DNA from: Pseudomonadota bacterium
GTDB taxonomy: Bacteria > Pseudomonadota > Alphaproteobacteria > Rhizobiales > Xanthobacteraceae
NCBI GenBank assembly: GCA_023432845.1
Contig: JAEZEY010000259.1
Location: forward strand, 1-6,619
Reading direction: 5' to 3'
DNA: 6,619 nt
Below the pieces are notes generated by a model that had not been told where the DNA came from, did not search any database, and was given only the letters and a program-made list of their open reading frames with translations. A program made the translations under genes and the position numbers. This document shows, one piece after another, positions 1 through 6,096 of the stretch (its first letter is position 1; every line of letters starts with the position of its first letter).

Positions 1-1020
1 GCCATGGTCGAGGAGACCGTGACCGCCGATCATGTTGCCGGCGTGGTGTCGCGCTGGACCGGCGTGCCGGTCGACAAGATGCTCGAAGGCGAGAAAGACA
101 AGCTGCTGCGCATGGAAGAGGCGATCGGCAGGCGCGTCATCGGTCAGAAGGAAGCCGTGGCGGCGGTGTCGACCGCGGTGCGCCGCGCCCGTGCCGGTCT
201 GCAGGACCCGAACCGGCCGATCGGCTCGTTCATGTTTCTCGGCCCCACCGGCGTCGGCAAGACCGAACTCACGAAAGCGCTCGCCGAATATCTATTCGAC
301 GATGAGAACGCGCTGCTGCGCATCGACATGTCGGAGTACATGGAGAAGCACGCGATGTCGCGCCTCATCGGAGCGCCTCCGGGCTATGTCGGCTATGACG
401 AAGGCGGCGCGCTCACCGAAGCGGTGCGGCGCCGGCCTTATCAAGTCGTGCTGTTCGATGAGATCGAGAAGGCGCATCCGGACGTGTTCAACGTCCTGCT
501 GCAAGTGCTCGACGACGGCCGCTTGACGGACGGCCAGGGTCACCCCGTCGACTTCCGCAACACCCTGATCGTCATGACGTCGAACCTCGGCGCCGATTAT
601 CTGGTGAACCAGCCGGAGGGCGAGGACTCCGACGCGGTGCGCGATCAGGTGATGGGTGTGGTGCGCTCGGCGTTCAGGCCGGAGTTCCTTAACCGTGTTG
701 ACGAGATCATTCTGTTCCACCGTCTGCAGAAGTCGGAAATGACCTCGATCGTCGATATCCAGATGAAGCGGCTGCAAAAGCTGCTCGACGACCGCAAGAT
801 TGTCGTCACGCTCGAGCCGTCGGCTCGCGAGTGGCTGGCGAACAAGGGCTGGGATCCGGCTTACGGCGCGCGCCCGCTCAAGCGCGTGATCCAGAAGTCG
901 GTGCAGGATCCGCTCGCCGAGATGATCCTGTCCGGCGCCGTGAAAGACGGCGAGACGGTCAACGTCTCGGGCAGCCCGCTTGGGCTGTCCTTCAACGGAC
1001 GATTGGCCGCCGCGGCGTAA
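1..1020 (+). CDS. clpB: ClpB chaperone (Hsp100 disaggregase), C-terminal part, 5'-truncated by window edge
   Basis: ClpB is a cytoplasmic AAA+ hexamer that works with DnaK/DnaJ/GrpE to pull polypeptides out of heat-induced aggregates through its central pore. The reading frame is open from base 1, so the Met at position 4 is internal and not the start. Roughly 339 residues are present of a protein usually about 860-880 long. Numbering from that Met: the conserved VVSRWTGVPVDKM lead-in to the second ATPase domain (14-26), Walker A GPTGVGKT (80-87), pore-loop GYVGYD with the substrate-gripping Tyr (127-132), Walker B VVLFDE (148-153), sensor-1 TSN (192-194), the FLNRVDE segment with the likely arginine finger (228-234), and sensor-2 GAR (288-290), then the C-terminal small domain. 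The N domain, first ATPase domain and most of the coiled-coil middle domain lie outside. A ClpA/ClpC relative is less likely: no IGF/L-type ClpP-binding loop is visible, and the WTGVPVDKM and GYVGYDEGG signatures fit ClpB. It ends in TAA and converges with the downstream helicase gene. Confidence 0.96.
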   Translation, partial: AMVEETVTADHVAGVVSRWTGVPVDKMLEGEKDKLLRMEEAIGRRVIGQKEAVAAVSTAVRRARAGLQDPNRPIGSFMFLGPTGVGKTELTKALAEYLFDDENALLRIDMSEYMEKHAMSRLIGAPPGYVGYDEGGALTEAVRRRPYQVVLFDEIEKAHPDVFNVLLQVLDDGRLTDGQGHPVDFRNTLIVMTSNLGADYLVNQPEGEDSDAVRDQVMGVVRSAFRPEFLNRVDEIILFHRLQKSEMTSIVDIQMKRLQKLLDDRKIVVTLEPSAREWLANKGWDPAYGARPLKRVIQKSVQDPLAEMILSGAVKDGETVNVSGSPLGLSFNGRLAAAA

Positions 1021-1026
1021 GATCAG

Positions 1027-1073
1027 CCCTCGTCCTGAGGAGCGGGCGAAGCCCGCGTCGCGAAGGACGGGGG
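1027..1073 (+). repeat. Palindromic intergenic repeat, copy 1 (REP-like)
   Basis: This is an imperfect palindrome beginning 7 bases after the clpB stop codon. The outer stem pairs 1027-1036 with 1064-1073 (10 pairs, one of them T-G). The inner stem pairs GCGGGC (1042-1047) with GCCCGC (1051-1056) around a GAA loop. An asymmetric internal loop carries GAGGA on the 5' side. The design (CCTC...GAGGAGCG, GC-rich core with an AA loop, ...GG) matches the palindromic repeats scattered in Bradyrhizobium-type genomes. In RNA it would fold into a strong hairpin that could end or protect the clpB transcript, but there is no T-run after it. Confidence 0.75.
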
Positions 1074-1075
1074 CC

Positions 1076-1124
1076 GCCTCACGGTTAGAGATGCGCCGCT
1101 TTGCGGCGCTCCTCGCCATGAGGC
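1076..1124 (-). repeat. Palindromic intergenic repeat, copy 2, inverted relative to copy 1
   Basis: A second palindrome follows copy 1 after two bases. The outer stem pairs GCCTCA (1076-1081) with TGAGGC (1119-1124), with two more pairs after one mismatch. The inner stem pairs GCGCCGC (1093-1099) with GCGGCGC (1103-1109) around TTT. Read on the minus strand it shares CCTC, GAGGAGCG, the AA-centred core and the closing GAGG with copy 1, so the two are members of one family facing opposite ways. It ends 4 bases before the stop codon of the convergent helicase gene. The pair may act as a two-way transcription barrier between clpB and the helicase gene. Confidence 0.75.
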
Positions 1125-1128
1125 AGAT

Positions 1129-3240
1129 TTACTTCCACATCCCCCGCATCTTCGCGCCGAGATCGACTGGCGCACGTTGCGTTGACGTGCCTGCCGCTGC
1201 CGCACGCGGCGGCGGCCAAGAGCGATTGTCGAAATGCTTCAGCATTGAATTGGGAATGAAGCGCGTGCGCTGCGCATAGACGTGGCAGTCGCCGCTTGAA
1301 TGCTGGCCGTGGGTGAAGAAGCGCTGCGGCACCATCAGGTGCAGCTGGTCGCGGGCGCGCGTCATCGCGACGTAGAGCAGGCGGCGCTCTTCCTCGATCT
1401 CCGTGGTCGATCCGGTCGACAGATCCGACGGCAGGCAGCCATCGACGGTGTTCAACAGATAGACCGAATTCCATTCCTGGCCTTTGGCCGAGTGGATGGT
1501 CGAGAGGATAAGATAATCCTCGTCGAGCAGCGGCGTGCCGGACTGATCGCTGGTGGCATCCGGCGGGTCGAGCGTCAACTCGGTGAGGAAGCGTTCGCGG
1601 CTCGGATAGGTGGCGGCGATCTGCGCCAGTTGCTGCAAGTCGGCTTCGCGCGTTGAGGCGTCTTCGTGGATGCGCTCGAGGTGCGGCGTGTACCAGCGCA
1701 CGATGGCATCGATGTCGTCCGGCCAGCCGACCGCGTTGCGCGCCAGGAGGCCGAGCGTCTCGTCGAAATCCTGCCAGCATTCGCTGGTCGCCGCCGGCGG
1801 CTTGAACTCGGACAGCGCGCGCATCGGATCGCCGCTCGCCGCCATTCTGTCAAGCAACTTGCCGGCGGTGCCCGGGCCGATGCGGGGCAGGAGCTGCGCG
1901 ACGCGGAAGCCGGCAACGCGGTCGCGCGGGTTCTGCACGAAGCGCAGCACCGCGAGCACGTCCTTGATGTGCGAGGCTTCGAGAAACTTGAGGCCGCCGA
2001 ACTTGACGAAGGGAATATTCCGTCGTGTCAGCTCGACCTCGAGGCCGGCGCTATGGCTCGAAGTGCGGAACAGCACCGCCTGCTGCTTGAGCGCGACGCC
2101 GGCTTCGCGGTTCTTCAGGATGCTCTCGACAATGTAGCCGGCCTGCGCGACGTCGTCGGCGACATTGACGACCGCCGGTCTGTCGGCGGAGGCACGGTCC
2201 GACCACAGGTTCTTAGTGAAGCGCTCGGCAGCGAGTTCAATTACCGCATTGGCAGCGGCAAGGATGGCTTGCGTCGAACGGTAATTGCGCTCCAGCGTCA
2301 CGATCGTCGCGCGCGGCGAGAAATGACCGGGAAAATCGAGGATGTTGCGCACCGTCGCGGCGCGAAAGGAGTAGATCGACTGCGCGTCGTCCCCGACCAC
2401 GGTCATGCCGCGCCCGTCTGGCTTCAACCCGAGCAGAATCGCGGCCTGCAGCCGGTTGGTGTCTTGATACTCATCGACCATGACATGGTCGAAGCGCGCC
2501 GCGACCTCCGCCGCCAGTGCGCCTTCCTGCATCACCTGCGACCAGTAGAGCAACAGATCGTCGTAATCGAGCACGTTCTGCTTTTGCTTGGCCTCGACAT
2601 AGGTGGCAAACAGCGTGCGCAGTTCGCCTTCCCATTCGGCGCACCAGGGAAAGAACGATCCGAGCGTTTCGTCCAGCGGCGCGGTGGCGTTCACCGCGCG
2701 CGAATAGATCGACAGGCAGGTTCCTTTCATGGGAAACCGCTTGTGCATCTTCGACAGGCCGAGTTCGTGCCGCACCAGGTTCATCAGATCGGCGGAATCC
2801 TCGCGATCATGGATGGTGAAGGCGGGGTCGAGGCCGATGTCGCGCGCATGTTCGCGCAGCAGCCGCGCGCCGATGGCGTGGAAGGTACCGGACCACGACA
2901 GTGCGCCGGCCATGACGCCGCCATTTGTGCCGAGCACCTGTGCGGTGATGCGCTCGACCCGGCGCTGCATTTCGGCGGCGGCACGGCGCGAGAAAGTCAG
3001 CAGCAGAATGCGCCGCGGATCGGCGCCGCTGACGATGAGATGCGCGACGCGATGCGCCAAGGTGTTCGTCTTGCCGGACCCGGCGCCGGCGATGATCAGG
3101 AGTGGCGTGGCTTCGGCGGGCGGCGTACCCGCTTCGACACCATGCTCGACCGCGCGGCGCTGTTCGGCGTTGAGCTTGTCGAGATAACCGGTCGTCGCGG
3201 CAATGATAGGCGTCGCGATGTTCATGCTTGTACAAAGCAT
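1129..3240 (-). CDS. UvrD/Rep-family (SF1A) ATP-dependent 3'-5' DNA helicase
   Basis: A complete 703-residue superfamily 1 helicase, predicted to move 3' to 5' on single-stranded DNA and unwind duplexes during repair, recombination or replication restart in the cytoplasm. Motifs in order: Q motif LNAEQRRAV (23-31), Walker A AGAGSGKT (51-58), Ia TFSRRAAAEM (82-91), GTFHAIGARLLR (118-129), motif II VDEYQDTN (255-262), motif III GDDAQSIYSFRAA (283-295), motif IV LERNYRST (316-323), motif V STIHSAKGQEW (580-590) and motif VI RRLLYVAMTRAR (619-630). All catalytic motifs look intact. Length is close to E. coli UvrD (720), but the C-terminus is short and Pro/Ala/Arg-rich. I do not assign uvrD firmly: alphaproteobacteria often carry a separate UvrD and several paralogues (Rep, PcrA, HelD-like), and this could be one of them. 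The ATG at 3240 opens the longest frame. The ATG at 3225 (giving MNIATP...) is an equally plausible start, and neither has a clear Shine-Dalgarno. It lies 63 bp downstream of the M23 peptidase gene on the same strand, so co-transcription is possible. Confidence 0.93.
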   Translation of the reverse strand: MLCTSMNIATPIIAATTGYLDKLNAEQRRAVEHGVEAGTPPAEATPLLIIAGAGSGKTNTLAHRVAHLIVSGADPRRILLLTFSRRAAAEMQRRVERITAQVLGTNGGVMAGALSWSGTFHAIGARLLREHARDIGLDPAFTIHDREDSADLMNLVRHELGLSKMHKRFPMKGTCLSIYSRAVNATAPLDETLGSFFPWCAEWEGELRTLFATYVEAKQKQNVLDYDDLLLYWSQVMQEGALAAEVAARFDHVMVDEYQDTNRLQAAILLGLKPDGRGMTVVGDDAQSIYSFRAATVRNILDFPGHFSPRATIVTLERNYRSTQAILAAANAVIELAAERFTKNLWSDRASADRPAVVNVADDVAQAGYIVESILKNREAGVALKQQAVLFRTSSHSAGLEVELTRRNIPFVKFGGLKFLEASHIKDVLAVLRFVQNPRDRVAGFRVAQLLPRIGPGTAGKLLDRMAASGDPMRALSEFKPPAATSECWQDFDETLGLLARNAVGWPDDIDAIVRWYTPHLERIHEDASTREADLQQLAQIAATYPSRERFLTELTLDPPDATSDQSGTPLLDEDYLILSTIHSAKGQEWNSVYLLNTVDGCLPSDLSTGSTTEIEEERRLLYVAMTRARDQLHLMVPQRFFTHGQHSSGDCHVYAQRTRFIPNSMLKHFDNRSWPPPRAAAAGTSTQRAPVDLGAKMRGMWK

Positions 3241-3244
3241 GAAC
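3220..3244. promoter_or_regulatory. Perfect 10-bp inverted repeat across the helicase translation start
   Basis: Arms GTTCATGCTT (3220-3229) and AAGCATGAAC (3235-3244) are exact reverse complements separated by GTACA. The ATG codons at 3240-3238 and 3225-3223 on the minus strand, the two candidate helicase starts, each fall inside an arm. In mRNA both would be buried in a stem. In DNA the site has the symmetry of a dimeric repressor operator. Function is inferred from position only. Confidence 0.5.
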
Positions 3245-3272
3245 GGAGTGATTCGTCGATTGCGTGAACGAG

Positions 3273-3290
3273 CCTCCGCCTTCGCGGAGG
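3273..3290 (-). other. Small GC-rich hairpin between peptidase and helicase genes
   Basis: CCTCCGC (3273-3279) pairs perfectly with GCGGAGG (3284-3290) around a 4-base loop, 13 bases after the peptidase stop codon. No T-run follows on the minus strand, so a classical intrinsic terminator is doubtful. It may be an mRNA 3'-end stabiliser, or have no function. Confidence 0.4.
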
Positions 3291-3303
3291 TGAGCGGAAT
3301 AAC

Positions 3304-5289
3304 TTACCGCGCGCTGGACGCCATCCGCGATGGCTTCCGCGCCATGATCGTGTCGAGGCGTTCGCGCTCCTGGTCGAAGGCCGTCATCACCGGGCCGGTG
3401 AGTTCGCGGCCGCGCGGCAGCTTAATGCGCATCGGATCGACGAAGCGGCCGTTGACGCGGATTTCGTAGTGAACATGGGCGCCGGTCGACAAGCCTGTCG
3501 AACCGACGAAACCGATCACCTGGCCCTGGCGCACGCGCTTGCCGACTTCCATACCGCGGGCAAAGGCGCTCATGTGGCCATAGGCGGTTTCGTAGCCGTT
3601 GTTGTGCTTGATCAGGATGAACTTGCCGTAGCCGGACTCCCAGCCCTCCCGTTCGACGACACCGTTGCCGGCCGCGTAGATCGGCGTGCCGGTCGGCGCG
3701 GCAAAGTCGACGCCGGTGTGCATCTTGGTATAGCCGAGGATCGGGTGACGCCGGATGCCGAAGCCCGAGCGCATGATGCCGGCGACCAATGGTTTGCGCA
3801 CCAGGAACTTCTTCGCGCTCTTGCCGGACTCGTCGTAGTAATCGACGAGGCCATCGTCCGGTGACTGGAAGCGATAGAACTTCTTTGCTTCGCCGCCAAC
3901 GGTGAGTGCCGCGAACAAAATGTCGTTACGGGTATCTGCACCGGGCGTTTCGTCTTCGCCGGCATACAGCACCTCGAACGAGTCGCCCGGCTGCACCTTG
4001 CGCTGGAAATCGACGTCGTACGAATAGATCTTGATGAGTTCGTCGATGAGCGGGCGCGGAATTTGATTGCGCAGCGCTGTTTCGTAGACGCTCTGATAAA
4101 GGCGCACGCCCGAGCCGTTGTCGTTTTCCTCGTCGATCTGATCGGTGTTCTGCGCGACTTCGGTGTCGACGTTGCGCACGTCGACGGCGACGAACTTGCC
4201 CATGTCGGACAGCGCCGCCACGGCTTCGACGGTACCTGATTCACTGGCGACGATGACGCGGACCGGACGCTGCGCCGGAGAGCCGGGTGTCGGCGACATC
4301 AGGATACGGAGCTTCTGGCCGTCGCGCAGCGTGTCCCGTCCTTTCACGCCAAGCGTCGCAGCGATGGCGCCGATATCGGCGGCCGTGGCGCCTAGATCCT
4401 TGAGGGCGGACCCCACGGTGTCGCCCTTCTTGGCGAGCACGACCTTTTCGTTGAATGCATTGCCGCCGCTGGTCTGGTTCGTGGTCTTCGGCAGCAGCGT
4501 GATGTTTTCCGGAACGATGCGGGCTTCGAAGCCGGCATAAGGATCGGGCGCCGCGGGCCCGGCGTAAGCGAGCTTGATACCGGTAATGTTGTTGGCGCCC
4601 GCGAGGTGGGTTGCCGATTTCCCGCTCCATTCGGCCGCTTCCTTGACGCGTGTGACCACCTCGTCGGTCGGCGTCTGTAGTGCGATCTTGAGGCGCGCCA
4701 TCATCGGTTCGAGGTCGCGCATCACGAAGGAAACCTCGGCGTCGGGCTCGGCTGCCGGCGCGTCTTCAGGGATGGCGCCGCCTCCCGATGTGCTCTCCGC
4801 AAGCATGGCTTGCGGATTGAACGGCGGAATGTCGGCCGATAGACTGCTCGTCGACAGCGACAGGTTTCCGGCCACTCGGACGAAGGGGCGCACGCGGACC
4901 ACTTCGTGGTTGCCGACGCGGCTGGTGGTCGAGACCCGGATAATCTGCTTGGCGAAGGATGGTTCTTCCGCAGTCGGCAGACGGTCGCCCTTGCGGGCGC
5001 CGAGGCGTTCGGCCGCGGGGGCGAGCGCGCCGCGCAGCGCGACTTCAACGCGTTCGGGCAGAGTGGCGAAATTGGTTTCGCCATCCAGTGATGTGAAAAC
5101 GGCGCCGCCCATGAGAGCTGCGCCGCACAACGCGGTCAGAATCGTGCCGGCGAACCACTGCACGGAGATGCGACGGCGGTCGACAAAGCCGGAGTCGCCG
5201 CCGTCAACGGACAGCGGGGCCTCATGACCGAGCTCGATCGCTTCATGGGGTTTCGATCGATTTGCGCTACGTGACCTGATCTCGTCCAA
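3304..5289 (-). CDS. M23 family metallopeptidase, single-pass inner-membrane, with LysM-like domain
   Basis: A predicted zinc endopeptidase of the LytM/lysostaphin type that cuts peptide cross-links of peptidoglycan in the periplasm, where it would help in wall growth or division. Numbering from the TTG start (661 residues): a charged cytoplasmic N-terminus with IELGHEAPLSVDGG (18-31), one membrane segment (about 41-67, ISVQWFAGTILTAL onward), a long periplasmic linker, a LysM-like/OapA-like domain (about 283-330, with KKGDTVGSALKDLG), then a beta-rich connector and the M23 domain (about 520-620). Zinc ligands are His524 and Asp528 (MHTGVDF) and His607, with catalytic His605 (GAHVHYE) and His572 (YGHMS), so it should be active. 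It resembles the 650-690-residue M23 proteins of Hyphomicrobiales. Start choice: a GTG at 5394 would add 35 residues rich in Arg, Gln, Trp and Cys that look non-coding and has no ribosome site. The TTG at 5289 has GAGGG 9 bases upstream. It is divergent from the rRNA operon and upstream of the helicase gene. The exact cellular role is unknown. Confidence 0.9.
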   Translation of the reverse strand: MDEIRSRSANRSKPHEAIELGHEAPLSVDGGDSGFVDRRRISVQWFAGTILTALCGAALMGGAVFTSLDGETNFATLPERVEVALRGALAPAAERLGARKGDRLPTAEEPSFAKQIIRVSTTSRVGNHEVVRVRPFVRVAGNLSLSTSSLSADIPPFNPQAMLAESTSGGGAIPEDAPAAEPDAEVSFVMRDLEPMMARLKIALQTPTDEVVTRVKEAAEWSGKSATHLAGANNITGIKLAYAGPAAPDPYAGFEARIVPENITLLPKTTNQTSGGNAFNEKVVLAKKGDTVGSALKDLGATAADIGAIAATLGVKGRDTLRDGQKLRILMSPTPGSPAQRPVRVIVASESGTVEAVAALSDMGKFVAVDVRNVDTEVAQNTDQIDEENDNGSGVRLYQSVYETALRNQIPRPLIDELIKIYSYDVDFQRKVQPGDSFEVLYAGEDETPGADTRNDILFAALTVGGEAKKFYRFQSPDDGLVDYYDESGKSAKKFLVRKPLVAGIMRSGFGIRRHPILGYTKMHTGVDFAAPTGTPIYAAGNGVVEREGWESGYGKFILIKHNNGYETAYGHMSAFARGMEVGKRVRQGQVIGFVGSTGLSTGAHVHYEIRVNGRFVDPMRIKLPRGRELTGPVMTAFDQERERLDTIMARKPSRMASSAR

Positions 5290-5705
5290 GTCTTCTAGCC
5301 CTCTCGCGCCGCTCGATCGGCAAAGCCATTGCCGTGAGAGTTTCTGCTTTTGCCGAGCCTGTCCGGCCCTGGGAAGGCCTGACGGGATCGGCACGAACGG
5401 CCGGATCAGTCGCCGGATGCGGCGGCACGATGCCTGCCGGGGCCGGGCCCGTCAACGACCGTAGCCGCAACCTACACCACACCTGCTGGAAGCGTGGCGA
5501 TCCGTCCCCGTGAGGCTTTGGGGCCCGCCGGAAATCGCCAAATAATTCCTGCACCCAAGAGGGCCTGCGAATATGGCTTGAGTGCGGCGTCGGACTGTAA
5601 TCGGCCAAAATTTAAGGTTGATCCCCCGATTTGAGGGCGTTTTCGTCTGCTTTCTCGGCAAAGAAAGCGTTTCGCGTACTGTCACAACAACGCTTTTTTT
5701 TGCGG
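5290..5705. other. Divergent intergenic region between M23 peptidase and rRNA promoter, no convincing gene
   Basis: About 415 bp without a supportable gene. It should hold the promoter and 5' UTR of the peptidase gene on the minus strand, but I could not pick one out: the best -35-like TTGACG (5455-5450) has only a poor -10. Short frames cross it on both strands, with compositions that do not look like protein. The AT content rises after about 5590, and the region ends with an eight-T run (5694-5701) next to the rRNA promoter. A weak imperfect inverted repeat, 5661-5670 with 5690-5699, lies there too. Confidence 0.6.
5297..5304 (-). promoter_or_regulatory. Shine-Dalgarno-like site supporting the TTG start of the M23 peptidase
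   Basis: On the minus strand a purine-rich GAGAGGG sits 9 bases before the TTG at 5289-5287. This is the only good ribosome-binding sequence near the conserved N-terminus and it decides my start choice over the GTG at 5394. Spacing is slightly long. Confidence 0.4.
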
Positions 5706-5735
5706 TTGACAGCGGGGAGCGCCCTAACCTATATA
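5706..5735 (+). promoter_or_regulatory. Likely rRNA operon promoter (sigma-70 type)
   Basis: A perfect -35 TTGACA (5706-5711) is followed by an 18-bp spacer and TATATA (5730-5735); with the Caulobacter-style alphaproteobacterial -10 GCTANAWC in mind, CCTATATA also fits. An eight-T tract ends 4 bases before the -35 and could serve as an UP-like element. Transcription would begin near 5742. The stretch from the -10 into the first transcribed bases (5736-5755) is almost all G/C, as expected of a ppGpp-sensitive rRNA promoter. It faces the 16S gene and nothing else lies between. Confidence 0.7.
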
Positions 5736-5780
5736 CCCACCCATCGGCGCGCCGCACCGCACTTTACGGCGTGACAGCGC

Positions 5781-5822
5781 GCCTCCGAAATCCTCACTGG
5801 GTCAGTGAACATGCCTCCGAAA
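5781..5822 (+). repeat. 10-bp direct repeat flanking a hairpin in the rRNA leader
   Basis: GCCTCCGAAA occurs at 5781-5790 and again at 5813-5822, 32 bp apart. Between them TCACTG (5794-5799) and CAGTGA (5803-5808) form a 6-bp inverted repeat with a GGT loop. It lies about 40-80 nt into the predicted transcript. Function is unknown. Confidence 0.45.
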
Positions 5823-5882
5823 GTCATCGGCGGCACTAAGGGTTTTCGGCGCTTATCTGCCCAGCCGGGCCACCGGTTGGTT

Positions 5883-5911
5883 GGGATCCTCGGATCCCGG
5901 GCTGTTTGACA
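5883..5911 (+). promoter_or_regulatory. boxB-like hairpin and boxA antitermination signal
   Basis: GGGATCC (5883-5889) and GGATCCC (5892-5898) form a perfect inverted repeat. Three bases after it comes CTGTTTGACA (5902-5911), close to the E. coli rrn boxA TGCTCTTTAACA. The order boxB then boxA is that of rrn leaders, where NusB-NusE(S10) binds boxA to protect the transcript from Rho. The TTGACA inside it should not be taken for a promoter -35. Confidence 0.6.
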
Positions 5912-5945
5912 AGTGAATCGGAAGAAAGAGAAACGTGGACGGCGG

Positions 5946-5959
5946 GGTCCTTGCGGACC
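5946..5959 (+). other. Leader hairpin with TTGC loop
   Basis: GGTCC (5946-5950) and GGACC (5955-5959) pair perfectly around TTGC. It sits shortly after boxA in the 16S leader and is likely a structural element of the precursor rRNA. Confidence 0.4.
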
Positions 5960-6037
5960 GCAGTTCGGGTTGAAGCAATTCAGCGCGACTACGGTCGGAA
6001 GAGACTTCTGACGGTCTACGTTTTCAAAGGTACATCG

Positions 6038-6053
6038 CTGCTCGCAAGAGCAG
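6038..6053 (+). other. Leader hairpin with GCAA (GNRA) tetraloop, first copy
   Basis: CTGCTC (6038-6043) pairs with GAGCAG (6048-6053) around GCAA, a stable GNRA tetraloop. The hairpin lies about 75 nt before mature 16S and may help early folding or processing of the precursor. Confidence 0.45.
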
Positions 6054-6080
6054 TGGGTGGACCTCGTCAAAACGTGAAAA

Positions 6081-6096
6081 CTTTGCGCAAGCAAAG
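6081..6096 (+). other. Leader hairpin with GCAA (GNRA) tetraloop, second copy
   Basis: CTTTGC (6081-6086) pairs with GCAAAG (6091-6096) around GCAA. It has the same stem length and loop as the hairpin at 6038-6053 but a different stem sequence. It lies about 30 nt before mature 16S. Confidence 0.45.

Noticed and set aside
292..1119. 275-codon open frame on the minus strand opposite clpB
   Set aside because: Antisense shadow of the ClpB ATPase domain. It starts inside the repeat pair and shows no family motif.
3227..3237. CTTGTACAAAG, identical to the core of a Gateway attB2 cloning site
   Set aside because: Only 11 bases match, the flanks differ, and the bases form part of a larger inverted repeat, so vector contamination or a lambda att site is not supported.
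1666..3267. 533-codon open frame on the plus strand, opposite the helicase gene
   Set aside because: It is the antisense shadow of the helicase, whose full motif set is on the minus strand. The translation is Arg/His/Asp-rich with no recognisable domain, as expected from high-GC antisense frames.
5427..5455. TTGACG (minus strand, 5455-5450) as the peptidase promoter
   Set aside because: The matching -10 at 17-bp spacing is CATCGT, only three of six consensus bases, in a very GC-rich stretch. Not strong enough to annotate.
5661..5701. AAGAAAGCGT / ACGCTTTTTT inverted repeat followed by Ts as an intrinsic terminator
   Set aside because: The stem is AT-rich with a mismatch and the loop is 19 bases. 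No plus-strand gene lies upstream that would need it. The T-run is better explained as part of the rRNA promoter region.
5452..5757. 101-codon minus-strand frame upstream of the M23 peptidase
   Set aside because: Its start lies in the rRNA promoter region on the other strand, no ribosome site is seen and the composition is unlike the neighbouring genes.
5906..5935. TTGACA at 5906-5911 as a second rRNA promoter
   Set aside because: It is part of the boxA-like element, and no -10 hexamer is found at 16-18 bp spacing (the sequence there is GAAAGAGAAACG).
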